A stretch of 16,267 nucleotides of DNA from Chloroflexota bacterium (GCA_028873745.1 JAPPNT010000071.1:1-16267); one strand, 5' to 3'; positions 7,472-14,715 are shown, counted from the first letter of the stretch. The notes: generated by a model from the sequence alone, not told the origin. Program-made: numbers and translations.

Positions 7472-8422
7472 ATGCCGACGTTCGTGCTGCGACGGCTTCT
7501 GTGGTTGCCGGTGCTGCTGGTGATCGTGAGCTTCGTGACGTTTGTGCTGGGGCACTACGGCCCCGGCGACCCGGCCGAGGTACGTCTCGGCGAGCGGGCG
7601 ACGCCGGAGGCGGTGGCGCTCGTTCGCGAGCAGCTTGGCCTCGACCGGCCGTTCTTCGTGCAGTACGGCTCGTACCTCGCGGACGCGGCGCGCGGGGACC
7701 TCGGCGACAGCTTTGCGTTCCGCGGCCGCACCGTCTCCGAGCTGGTCTTCCCGAAGATCTGGGTGTCCGTGCAGCTCGGGCTCGCGGCGATGCTGATTGC
7801 GGTGAGCCTCGGCATCCCGCTGGGGCTCATCGCCGCGTACCAGCAGGGGCGGTGGCTGGACACGGCGCTGGTGAGCCTTACCCTCTTTTTCCTCTCGACG
7901 CCCGTCTTCATCTCCGCGCCCTTCCTCATCCTCTTCCTCGCGGTGCAGCTAGGTCTGCTGCCTGTGAGCGGGTGGGACGGGCTGTTCAGCGCGAGCATCG
8001 TCATGCCAGCGCTCGTCATGGGACTGCCGGGCGTTGCGGGCGTGGTGCGGCTGACGCGGGCGAGCGCCATCGACGTGCTGGGCCAGGATTACGTGCGCAC
8101 GGCCCGCGCCAAGGGGTTGACAGAGGCGACGGTGCAGGTGCGGCACGTGCTGCGCAACGCGCTGACGCCGCTCATCACCGTCCTCGGCCTGAGCCTGGCG
8201 ACGCTGGTGGAGGGGGCGTTCATTACGGAGACGATCTTCGGCATTCCGGGCATCGGCAGGCTGGCGGTGGAGTCGATCTTCAGCCGCGACTACCCGGTCA
8301 TCATGGCGCTGGTCCTCATCGTGGCGTCGGCGTTCGTGGTGGCCAACATGGTCGTCGACGTGCTGTACGGCTTCGTCGACCCGAGGACGCGGCAGGAGAT
8401 GGGGGCGTATGGCGCACGTTGA
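7472..8422 (+). CDS. ABC transporter permease, DppB/OppB-like
   Basis: Inner-membrane permease subunit of a peptide/nickel-type importer, 316 aa. The N terminus MPTFVLRRLLWLPVLLVIVSFVTF is the characteristic first membrane segment, followed by the extracytoplasmic GPGDPAEVRLG loop and then five more hydrophobic segments. The cytoplasmic coupling loop that docks the ATPase (EAA-type) is DYVRTARAKGLTEATVQVRHVLRNAL, before the ITETIFGIPGIG segment. The ATG at 7472 is preferred over much longer upstream extensions because GAGAGG lies 4 bases before it and the membrane segment begins right there. The next gene overlaps its end by 14 bp. The ATP-binding subunits are not in this window, and the likely binding protein is at 2140-3783. 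Confidence 0.93.
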   Translation: MPTFVLRRLLWLPVLLVIVSFVTFVLGHYGPGDPAEVRLGERATPEAVALVREQLGLDRPFFVQYGSYLADAARGDLGDSFAFRGRTVSELVFPKIWVSVQLGLAAMLIAVSLGIPLGLIAAYQQGRWLDTALVSLTLFFLSTPVFISAPFLILFLAVQLGLLPVSGWDGLFSASIVMPALVMGLPGVAGVVRLTRASAIDVLGQDYVRTARAKGLTEATVQVRHVLRNALTPLITVLGLSLATLVEGAFITETIFGIPGIGRLAVESIFSRDYPVIMALVLIVASAFVVANMVVDVLYGFVDPRTRQEMGAYGAR

Positions 8423-9398
8423 GCGTGGCCCTATCGCAGACATCGACGACGCCGCGCAAACTGACGAGCAGCGGCGCTCGCGGGGGCCGTGGGCGCGGGC
8501 CGCGCTGGAGCTGCTACGGCGCCCGAAGGCCGTCTTCGGCATCGCCGTCATTGTGCTGCTGTATGGCGGTGGCGTGCTGGCGCCGGTGCTCGCGCCCTAC
8601 GGCTTCGACGACCAGGACCTGCTGGCGGCACGGGAGGGGCCGAGTGCGGACCACCTGCTCGGCACGGACTTTGTGGGGCGCGACGTGCTCAGCCGCGTCA
8701 TCTACAGCCTGCGCACCAACCTCATCGTCACGGCGACGGCCGTCGCGACGGGCAGCCTGGCGCTCGGCATCACGCTGGGGCTGATGGCGGGCTACTTCGG
8801 CAAGCGGGTGGACACCGCGGTCATGCGGATGGGCGAGGTCTTCCTCGCGTTCCCCGGCCTGCTGCTGGTCATCCTGCTGGCGGCGACAGTGCGGCCCCGG
8901 GTGCTCGAGTGGGTGCGGGGGCTGGAGGACGCGACGGGCATCTACGGGCTGGCGCAGTGGGGCGTGGCGGACTACCTGGTCGTCTTCGGCGCGCTGGCGG
9001 TGTTCAGCTGGGTGGGCGTGGCGCGGCTGGTGCGCGGACAGGTCATCCAGCTCAAGGCGATGCCCTTCGTGGAGGCGTCAAAGACGACGGGCGCGACGGC
9101 GCCCCGGCTTATCCTGAAACACCTGCTGCCGAACGCGCTGCCGCCGGTCATCGTGGTGGTGACGATGGGGATGGGCGCCATCGCGGGGGCCGAGGTGGTG
9201 CTGAGCTGGCTGGGCATCGGCATCCAGCACCCGGTGCCGAGCCTTGGCAGCATGATCCGCGAGGGGCAGGACGTGTCCATCCTGCGCAACCAGCCGCATC
9301 TCATCCTGCCGCCGGTCATCGTGGTGGGGCTGCTGGTGTTCGCGTGGAACCTGCTGGGCGACGCGCTGAACGACGTGCTGAACCCGCGGGCGCGGTAG
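8409..9398 (+). CDS. ABC transporter permease, DppC/OppC-like
   Basis: Second permease subunit, 329 aa, forming the heterodimeric channel with the preceding product. A hydrophilic N-terminal tail of about 38 residues precedes the first membrane segment (AVFGIAVIVLLYGGGVLAPVLAPYG), then the DppC-type HLLGTDFVGRDVLSRVIY block, further membrane segments, and the coupling loop VEASKTTGATAPRLILKHLLPNALPP. WNLLGDALNDVLNPR is the usual DppC C terminus. The ATG lies inside the end of the upstream gene, and AGGAG stands 10 bases before it, so translation is probably coupled. An insertion of about 20 residues (RPRVLEWVRGLEDATGIYGL) between membrane segments is longer than in many family members. It converges on the SDR gene with only 3 bp between stop codons and no clear terminator. 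Confidence 0.93.
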   Translation: MAHVERGPIADIDDAAQTDEQRRSRGPWARAALELLRRPKAVFGIAVIVLLYGGGVLAPVLAPYGFDDQDLLAAREGPSADHLLGTDFVGRDVLSRVIYSLRTNLIVTATAVATGSLALGITLGLMAGYFGKRVDTAVMRMGEVFLAFPGLLLVILLAATVRPRVLEWVRGLEDATGIYGLAQWGVADYLVVFGALAVFSWVGVARLVRGQVIQLKAMPFVEASKTTGATAPRLILKHLLPNALPPVIVVVTMGMGAIAGAEVVLSWLGIGIQHPVPSLGSMIREGQDVSILRNQPHLILPPVIVVGLLVFAWNLLGDALNDVLNPRAR

Positions 9399-9401
9399 GC
9401 C

Positions 9402-10232
9402 CTACGCCCGCGCTGCGTTCCTCGGCACGATGCCAGTCATGGCGAGGTTGTGCTCGTCGACGAGGGCTTTGGACTCGACGACGCGGCCGGTGTAGGACAT
9501 GGCGTCGCGGCAGATGAAGGCGATGGCGCGGCCCGTTACCTCCGGCGAGTTGGCCGTCGTGTAGTCGACGCCGGCGATGGGGTTGACGATGTTGCGCTCG
9601 ACGACAGTCCGGCCCGGGTCGACGGCGACGATGGCGATGTTGCGGAGCCGCAGCTCGCCGGCGACGCCCGCCACCCATCGGTTTAGCGCGGCCTTTGTGA
9701 TGCCGTAGCCGACGTAGGTGCGGCCGGGCGAGAGCTTCCAGTCGGGCCCTGGCGGCGGGGGGAGGCCCGCGCCCGCCGAGGTGACGTTGACGATGGCGCC
9801 GCCGCCCAACTCCTCCATGTGGGGACCCACAAGCGTCGTGATGAGGTAGGGCGCGCGGACGTTGGTCTGGTAATAGGCGTCGAGGTTGGCGGGGGAGCTG
9901 CCCCAGAAGTCGCCGCCGCCCTGCCCCATGCGCGCGGCGTTGTTGACGACGATGTCCAGGTGGCCGTACTTACGGATGACGGCATCCACGACGGAGCGGA
10001 CCTCGTCGTCGTCGGTCACGTCGAGCTTCATAGCGACGGCCTTGCCGCCGAGATCGCGGGCCTCCTGCGCCGTTTGCTCGATGCTGCCGTAGGGGCTGCC
10101 GGCGTCGTCGTCACTGCGAGCGCAGACGATGACCGTCGCGCCCTCGTCGGCGAGGCAGAGGGAGATGCCCCTGCCGATGCCGCGGGAGCCGCCGGTCACC
10201 ATTGCCACCTTGCCGGTGAGGGGTCTTTCCAT
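9402..10232 (-). CDS. Short-chain dehydrogenase/reductase (SDR)
   Basis: NAD(P)-dependent oxidoreductase of the classical SDR family, 276 aa, cytoplasmic. The cofactor motif TGGSRGIG is at 13-20, the structural NNAA at 97-100, and the catalytic tetrad is Asn124, Ser152, Tyr176 and Lys180 (YGITK). Arg39 directly after the second strand (VCARS) suggests a preference for NADP. The conserved VDPGRTVVERN lies in the substrate-loop region. AAAGGAA stands 6 bases before the ATG. The substrate is unknown. The gene diverges from the GlcG-like gene across a gap filled with repeats A and B. Confidence 0.92.
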   Translation of the reverse strand: MERPLTGKVAMVTGGSRGIGRGISLCLADEGATVIVCARSDDDAGSPYGSIEQTAQEARDLGGKAVAMKLDVTDDDEVRSVVDAVIRKYGHLDIVVNNAARMGQGGGDFWGSSPANLDAYYQTNVRAPYLITTLVGPHMEELGGGAIVNVTSAGAGLPPPPGPDWKLSPGRTYVGYGITKAALNRWVAGVAGELRLRNIAIVAVDPGRTVVERNIVNPIAGVDYTTANSPEVTGRAIAFICRDAMSYTGRVVESKALVDEHNLAMTGIVPRNAARA

Positions 10233-10264
10233 TGCGTGTTCCTTTCGTGCACCCCGTCAGTTCA

Positions 10265-10350
10265 TCCTTCGATTTCCCTCAGGACGAACGGACGGGGTTG
10301 GTCCCACTTATTTCCGCCCCTCTGGATCCCGGCTTTCGCCGGGAAGACGA
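10265..10350. repeat. Composite repeat A2-B2
   Basis: Unit A2 (10265-10291) has TCCT pairing with AGGA around the 12-nt loop TCGATTTCCCTC. Compared with copy 3 (CCCT/AGGG in the same place), one base pair has changed on both sides. After a 32-nt linker, unit B2 (10324-10350) forms a perfect stem CCCGGC/GCCGGG around TTTC, with tail AAGACGAAG. The same A-linker-B order recurs at 10992 and 13380. Confidence 0.8.
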
Positions 10351-10351
10351 A

Positions 10352-10416
10352 GTGAGGGCTCAGGGCGAATGGAGGGCGGGGCATTCACTTGCCGGGCAGC
10401 GTACCCCTGCGCGGGA
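10352..10416. repeat. Decayed second copy of composite repeat A-B
   Basis: GGCTCAGGGCGAATGGAGGG (10358-10377) matches the right half of repeat A in 18 of 20 positions relative to copy 6. About 28 nt further, CCTGCGCGGGA (10406-10416) is identical to the loop and right arm of the B copy at 13437. The order and spacing suggest a tandem A-B-A-B duplication whose second unit has lost its left arms. Confidence 0.45.
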
Positions 10417-10430
10417 GTGGGTGCAACAGC

Positions 10431-10458
10431 TTGACGCTGTCAGAGGCTGTGGTAGCCT
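10431..10458 (+). promoter_or_regulatory. Candidate promoter of the GlcG/HbpS-like gene
   Basis: TTGACG (10431-10436) is followed after 16 nt by TAGCCT (10453-10458), itself preceded by TGG as in extended -10 promoters. Initiation near 10465 would give a leader of about 43 nt including the ribosome binding site GGAGG. The -10 is weak. Confidence 0.4.
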
Positions 10459-10507
10459 AGCGCAAGCCCCGCCAGAGGACGGTGGCGGTGTGCGCCGGAG
10501 GTGGACG

Positions 10508-10990
10508 ATGCTCGTCGAAAAGCGGCTTGGGCTGGAGGAAGCGAACAGGGTCATCGCGGCGGTGATCGAGGCCGCGAAGGAGCGGGGCTCGCAGCTTGCC
10601 GTGGCCATCGTCGACCAGCACGGCGACCTCATCGCGGGGTGCCGGATGGACGGGCGGCCGTACCGGTTCATGAAGGCGGCGTGGCGGAAGGCGTACAGCG
10701 CGGCGGCCTTCGACATGGACACCAGCGGCATCATCCAGTTCTGGGACCGGCAGCAGTCCGAGGGCCATCGAGGGCCGTCCGACTGGAACGACTCCATGCT
10801 GACGACGCTGCCCGGCGGGTACGCCATCATCTACGACGGCAAGATGGTGGGCGGCATCGCCGTCGCGGGCGGCGGTGGCGGCGAGGGCAGGGGCGACTGG
10901 GACTACGTGGCCATCGGTCTGCAGGCGCTCGGCGAGGGGTTTACGCACGCCGAGTCGATGTTCCGCTACACGCCGGAGTACGACGCGTAG
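10508..10990 (+). CDS. GlcG/HbpS-type (DUF336) protein
   Basis: A 160-aa protein of the GlcG/HbpS family. Known members bind haem or corrinoids, or are encoded beside glycolate or diol catabolic genes; the role here is unknown. Family features are LGLEEANRVIAAVIEAAKERG near the N terminus, AVAIVDQHGDLIAGCRMDG, the FMKAAWRKAYSAAAF helix, and LPGGYAIIYDGKMVGGIAVAGGGGG, a glycine-rich C-terminal segment. There is no signal peptide, so it is cytoplasmic, unlike secreted HbpS. The ATG at 10508 follows GGAGGTGG with suitable spacing; longer upstream frames would cross the repeats and are rejected. It heads a plus-strand group with the two RidA-type genes, the next starting 85 bp downstream after an A-B repeat. 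Confidence 0.85.
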   Translation: MLVEKRLGLEEANRVIAAVIEAAKERGSQLAVAIVDQHGDLIAGCRMDGRPYRFMKAAWRKAYSAAAFDMDTSGIIQFWDRQQSEGHRGPSDWNDSMLTTLPGGYAIIYDGKMVGGIAVAGGGGGEGRGDWDYVAIGLQALGEGFTHAESMFRYTPEYDA

Positions 10991-10991
10991 C

Positions 10992-11064
10992 GCCCTTCGA
11001 TTTCCCTCAGGGCGAACGGGGTAGGTCACGTTTGTCGGGGCCCCTGCCTGCGCAGGGGCGACGG
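10992..11064. repeat. Composite repeat A3-B3, abutting a ribosome binding site
   Basis: Unit A3 has GCCCT (10992-10996) and AGGGC (11009-11013) around TCGATTTCCCTC. After a 27-nt linker, unit B3 has CCCCTGC (11041-11047) and GCAGGGG (11052-11058) around loop CTGC, with tail CGACGGAG. The GGAG of that tail (11063-11066) is the apparent Shine-Dalgarno sequence of the gene starting at 11075. The stem differs from B4 at several positions with pairing kept. Confidence 0.8.
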
Positions 11065-11074
11065 AGCGAATGAA

Positions 11075-11857
11075 ATGATCACAGAGGTCTTCGGCGATCA
11101 GAGGGTGAGTCCGCTGCCCGTTGCGGTGCGGTCCGGCGACTTGGTGCGTGGCTTCCGCATCGTGGGGACGGACCCGGACACGGGGGCGCTCGGCGACGGC
11201 ATCGAGGCGCAGCTGCGGTTCGCGCACGAGCACATGCGCCGCAGCATCGAGAGCGCCGGGGGCAGCCGGGCGAACATCGCCCACGTTAGCATGTACTTCC
11301 AGGACTTCGCCCGCGACCGGGAGGCGATGAACCCGCCGTGGGTCGAGGCGTTCCCGGACGAGGACGACCGCCCCACGTACAAGTTCCTGACCGCCGACCT
11401 GCCCGGCGACATGCTGGTGTACTTGGACTACTTCGCGGTGCTGGGGCATCCACGGGAGATGCTGAGCGTGGATGGCGTCGCGCACACGAACCCGATCCCG
11501 ATGGGCGTGCGCATGGGGCCGTACCTGTTCTCGTCTCGGGTGCTGCCGTATGACCCGTCGACGGGCCGCCCGCCGGAGGACGTTCGCGAGCAGGCAGAGC
11601 ACCTGTTCCGCAACACGGAGGCGCTGCTGAGGACGGGCGGGATGGACTGGAGCAATGTCAGGCAGGGTCGGGCATTCGTCGCCGACCTGGCAAACCTGCC
11701 GCTGGTGACGGACCGGTGGGCGGCACTCTACCCGGACGCGTCGGCGCGGCCCGTGCTGCACCACCTGCGGTACGGCGGCGGTGCGCTACAGGTCATGATC
11801 GAGGTGCTGGCCTCGGTGGAAGAGGGAACCCGGACAAGGGGGCTTGCTGATGGCTGA
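11075..11857 (+). CDS. Two-domain RidA/YjgF-family protein
   Basis: A 260-aa product made of two RidA-like (YjgF/YER057c/UK114) domains, about 12-124 and 130-250. RidA proteins hydrolyse reactive enamine/imine intermediates as trimers of single domains; other members have catabolic roles, and the substrate here is unknown. Each domain ends with the family's R-P ... acidic pattern: Arg99-Pro with Asp118 in domain 1, and Arg225-Pro with Glu243 (VMIEVLAS) in domain 2. The Arg corresponds to the carboxylate-binding Arg105 of E. coli RidA. Domain 1 has NPPWVEAFPDEDDRP, nearly repeated in the third domain of the next gene. GGAG lies 8 bases before the ATG and belongs to a palindromic repeat. The stop overlaps the next gene's start in ATGGCTGA, so the two are probably translationally coupled. 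Confidence 0.85.
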   Translation: MITEVFGDQRVSPLPVAVRSGDLVRGFRIVGTDPDTGALGDGIEAQLRFAHEHMRRSIESAGGSRANIAHVSMYFQDFARDREAMNPPWVEAFPDEDDRPTYKFLTADLPGDMLVYLDYFAVLGHPREMLSVDGVAHTNPIPMGVRMGPYLFSSRVLPYDPSTGRPPEDVREQAEHLFRNTEALLRTGGMDWSNVRQGRAFVADLANLPLVTDRWAALYPDASARPVLHHLRYGGGALQVMIEVLASVEEGTRTRGLADG

Positions 11858-13370
11858 ATCTCTCAGGCAGTTCTTCGAGGTCTACCCCGCGGACCCGCGC
11901 GGGACGAGGCCCCTGGGCATGCGCATCAACGACGTGGTCTACGCGAACGGGCTGGCAGGCGTCGATCCGGTCACCGGCGTTCCCGCTCGAGGCATCGAGG
12001 GACAGATGTGGCTCATCCTCTCGCACTTGCGGCGGCTGATGGAGGCGTCGGGCGGCAGCCTCGACGGCGTCGTGCGGTGCGCGGCGTACGTGACCAACAT
12101 CGAGGATCGCGAGACCATCTACGGCCCGTGGGAGACGCTCTTCCCCGACGCCTCGGACCGCCCCGGCCTGAAGGCGCTGATCACGCCGCTGCCGGAGGGG
12201 CACCTGGTGCACCTGGACGCCTTTGGGCTCATCGGCGGCAAGCGGACGCGCATCGACATCCCCAACGTCCACGCCCGCGACCCCGCCGTGCTCGCCGGCA
12301 ACGTGTTCTTCACCTCGCGGTGCCACGGCAATGACCATACGACGGGCCAGATCGTCGAGGGCGGGGTGGAGGCGGAGGCGCGGCAGACGCTGGAGAACCT
12401 CGCGACGCTGGTCGGGCTGGCGGGTGGCAGCGAAGAGAACATCGTCCAGCTCAACATGTTCGGGCGGGACGACTCGTACAAGGAGGTCGCTCGCCGGGTG
12501 TTCGAGGAGCGCTTCCCGGACCCCGCGACGCGCCCGGTCCTGCACCAGCTCGTGAACGTGGTCTCGTCCCGGATGAACGTCGCTATCGAGATGATGGCGC
12601 TGCTGCCGGAGGGTGACGGCCCGTCCGGTGAGCGGTTCGTGGAGGTGTACTCGTGCGAGGAGGGCAACGCGAAGCCCGCCGGCGCGTGCATAGGCGACGT
12701 AGCGGTCGCGCCGCTGCTGGAGCCGGTCGACCCGTGCTCGGGTGCGCTGGCGGCGGCGGACTTCGACGGGCAGCTTGCGGCGATGTTCGAGCAGGTGCGG
12801 CGTTTCCTGAGCGTCAACGGGCTGGGGCTGGACGACATGGCGCGCTTCACCCATTTCCTGCCGGAGCTGTCGGAGCGGCTGAAGTTCAACCCTCCGTGGA
12901 TTGAGTGGTACCCGGACCCGGACGACCGCCCGCCGCACAAGTACGTGCCCAGCACGCTCCCGTCGGGAGTGCTCATGGGCGCGAACGTAATCGCGATGGT
13001 GGGCGCGGGCAAGCGCAAGTGCCTGGAGGTGCCGGGCGTCGTCCACAACGACCCGATGTCGATGGGCGCGCTGACGGGCAACCTGGTGACGTCGTCGCGG
13101 GTGGTGACGGGCAGCCGCGAGGGCGGGCTCGCCGAGCAGACGGCGAGGGTGTTCGCGAACGTGGACGCCATGTTCCGCGACGGCGGGGGGAGCTTCGCGA
13201 ACGTGACGCAGGTGACGGCGTTCGTCGGCGACGCGGCCTTCGGCGCGGAGGTGCATCGCGCGATGCTGGCGCTGACGCCCGAGGGGCAGCGGCCGCCGGT
13301 GCTGCACATCCTGGAGACGAACCTCGGCGGCAACGGGTACCCGCGGCTGGAGGTGCTGGGGTTGATGTAG
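11850..13370 (+). CDS. Four-domain RidA/YjgF-family fusion protein
   Basis: A 506-aa product that reads as four consecutive RidA-like domains, roughly 1-128, 140-252, 262-384 and 400-506; the usual family member has one domain of about 130 aa. The R-P landmark occurs in each (Arg104, Arg228, Arg360, Arg481). The acidic position near the domain end is Asp123 (LVHLDAFG), Glu247 (VAIEMMAL), Asn379 (GANVIAM) and Glu501 (PRLEVLGL), so domain 3 has lost it. Odd and even domains have different signatures, and the linkers IDIPNVHARDP and LEVPGVVHNDP are alike, indicating a duplicated two-domain unit homologous to the upstream gene. The ATG at 11850 has AAGGGGG about 8 bases upstream; TTG 11844 is a less likely start. 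Cytoplasmic; substrate unknown. Confidence 0.85.
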   Translation: MAESLRQFFEVYPADPRGTRPLGMRINDVVYANGLAGVDPVTGVPARGIEGQMWLILSHLRRLMEASGGSLDGVVRCAAYVTNIEDRETIYGPWETLFPDASDRPGLKALITPLPEGHLVHLDAFGLIGGKRTRIDIPNVHARDPAVLAGNVFFTSRCHGNDHTTGQIVEGGVEAEARQTLENLATLVGLAGGSEENIVQLNMFGRDDSYKEVARRVFEERFPDPATRPVLHQLVNVVSSRMNVAIEMMALLPEGDGPSGERFVEVYSCEEGNAKPAGACIGDVAVAPLLEPVDPCSGALAAADFDGQLAAMFEQVRRFLSVNGLGLDDMARFTHFLPELSERLKFNPPWIEWYPDPDDRPPHKYVPSTLPSGVLMGANVIAMVGAGKRKCLEVPGVVHNDPMSMGALTGNLVTSSRVVTGSREGGLAEQTARVFANVDAMFRDGGGSFANVTQVTAFVGDAAFGAEVHRAMLALTPEGQRPPVLHILETNLGGNGYPRLEVLGLM

Positions 13371-13379
13371 GGGGGTGTT

Positions 13380-13453
13380 CGCCTTTCGATAGGCTCAAGG
13401 CGAAAGGATTGCCAACCAACCGCTATAGGTTCCCGCCTGCGCGGGAACGACGG
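13380..13453. repeat. Composite repeat A4-B4 between convergent genes
   Basis: Unit A4: GCCTT (13381-13385) pairs with AAGGC (13397-13401) around TCGATAGGCTC; alternatively CCTTTCG (13382-13388) pairs perfectly with CGAAAGG (13401-13407). Unit B4: GTTCCCGC (13429-13436) and GCGGGAAC (13441-13448) form a perfect 8-bp stem with loop CTGC, tail GACGGAG. It fills the 89-bp gap between two converging stop codons and could act as a bidirectional transcription stop, although no long T run follows. Confidence 0.85.
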
Positions 13454-13459
13454 AGTTGG

Positions 13460-14581
13460 TTAGACCTTCAGATTGAAGCAGCGGGAGGGGTTGTCCCAGA
13501 GGAGCTGCTTCATGAAGTCCGGGGTGACGCCCTCGACGCTGGTGAGGATGTCGAGGCCGTTGGGGAAGTCCATCATGGCGTCGCGGTGGGGGTAGTCCGA
13601 CGCCCACATGGTCACGCCGCCGCCGAGGGAGCGCTCGATCATGGGGAGGGCCTCCTCGCCCGCTTCGCAGGAGACGAAGGCCTGGCCGCGCCGGAAGTAC
13701 TCGGACGGCGGGTGCTCGCCGCCGTAGCCCTCGTTCAGCATCGGGTTGGAGACCTGCTGGTCGAGGCGCTCAAGCCAGTACGGCAGCCAGCCGGCGCCGG
13801 ACTCGAGGAATGACACGGTGAGGTTGGGGAAGCGGTCGAGGACGCCGCCGCTCGTCATGGCGAGGCAGGCGGCCATCTGCTCCATCGGGTGGCAGGCGGC
13901 GTGGTGGGCGAAGTGGGTGTTGACGCGGCCTTGAGGGAACCACGGCAGCCGGTTCTGGATGCCCTCGTGCACGGAGATGTTGACGCCGTACTCCTCGGCG
14001 ATGGCGTAGATGGGGTCGTAGGCGCGGTCGGACATGAGGCGGCCCATGTGGGGGTTGGGGCGCCAGAAAATGCCGACCATGCCCAGCTCCGTCGCGCACC
14101 TGCGCAGCTCCTGCGCAGCCAGCTCGATGTCCTGGAGCGGGAGGAGGCAGACGCCCTTCAGCCGCTCGGGGTTGTGCGACATGAAGTCGTAGAGCCAGTT
14201 GTTGTAGGCGCGGCACATGGCGGCCGAGAGGTCGGGGTCGAGGTTGTCTCCCCACGTCGCGTAGAGGCCGATGCCGGTGAAGCAGACCGCGATGTCGACG
14301 CCCTCAGCGTCCATGTCCTCCAGGTACGCTTGCGGCTCAAAGTTGTGGGTCATGCCGTGCTTGAACTTCTTGCGCCAGATGGGGTCCGTCGCCATGCCGG
14401 CTCCGGGCGATCCGAGGGAGTCGTCGTTCTGCAGCACGCCGCCGATGCGCGTGGCGAGGGTGAAACGGCCGCCCATCTGCACGTTGTAGTGCTGGAACCG
14501 CTTCTCCAGGTAGTTGTCCCACATGTCGATGGGCTCGACGACGTGGCGGTCGCAGTCGATGGTCTTGTAGCCGGCTTTCAT
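13460..14581 (-). CDS. Amidohydrolase-2 family metal-dependent hydrolase/decarboxylase (ACMSD-like)
   Basis: A 373-aa TIM-barrel protein of the amidohydrolase-related family (PF04909 type), which includes aminocarboxymuconate-semialdehyde decarboxylase and related aromatic-acid decarboxylases. The N-terminal metal motif is IDCDRHVVEP: Asp11 replaces the first His of the usual HxH and His13 is kept, as in some family members. Further landmarks are ISVHEG (metal His), FAHHAACHPMEQM, the FPNLTVSFLESGAGWLPYWLERLD block, and the catalytic Asp in MWASDYPHRDAMMDFPNG. GGGGAGG stands 6 bases before the ATG. The product is cytoplasmic and probably degrades an aromatic or cyclic acid; the substrate cannot be named. 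Its upstream neighbour on this strand is the peptidase gene, 134 bp away beyond a tandem repeat pair. Confidence 0.9.
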   Translation of the reverse strand: MKAGYKTIDCDRHVVEPIDMWDNYLEKRFQHYNVQMGGRFTLATRIGGVLQNDDSLGSPGAGMATDPIWRKKFKHGMTHNFEPQAYLEDMDAEGVDIAVCFTGIGLYATWGDNLDPDLSAAMCRAYNNWLYDFMSHNPERLKGVCLLPLQDIELAAQELRRCATELGMVGIFWRPNPHMGRLMSDRAYDPIYAIAEEYGVNISVHEGIQNRLPWFPQGRVNTHFAHHAACHPMEQMAACLAMTSGGVLDRFPNLTVSFLESGAGWLPYWLERLDQQVSNPMLNEGYGGEHPPSEYFRRGQAFVSCEAGEEALPMIERSLGGGVTMWASDYPHRDAMMDFPNGLDILTSVEGVTPDFMKQLLWDNPSRCFNLKV

Positions 14582-14655
14582 GGTGACCCTCCCCAGCGAG
14601 TGAAGATACGGGGCGCGTTGGTGGGTGTCAACCGCGGCGATGGACAGCAGGCGGC

Positions 14656-14715
14656 GTCCTTCGACAAGCTCAGGGCGAACGAGGGCCCTTCGACAGACTC
14701 AGGGCGAACGGAGGG
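14656..14715. repeat. Tandem pair of repeat A (copies 5 and 6)
   Basis: Two A units with a 29-bp period. Copy 5: GTCCT ... AGGGC around TCGACAAGCTC. Copy 6: GCCCT (14685-14689) and AGGGC (14701-14705) around TCGACAGACTC. Each is followed by GAACGAGGG or GAACGGAGGG. No B unit accompanies them. The pair ends one base before the stop codon of the peptidase gene, in the gap before the amidohydrolase gene. Confidence 0.85.

Noticed and set aside
10232..10507. N-terminal extension of the GlcG-like protein up to 10232
   Set aside because: It would translate the A and B repeats; a good ribosome binding site precedes ATG 10508, where family similarity begins.
11793..13307. Long open frame of 504 codons on the minus strand
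   Set aside because: It lies opposite the four-domain RidA gene, is very rich in Arg/His/Val with no family resemblance, and is an expected by-product of high-GC codon bias.
14656..14715. Tandem A repeats as a minimal CRISPR
   Set aside because: Two units with only a few bases between them, no unique spacers, no cas genes, and single copies scattered elsewhere.
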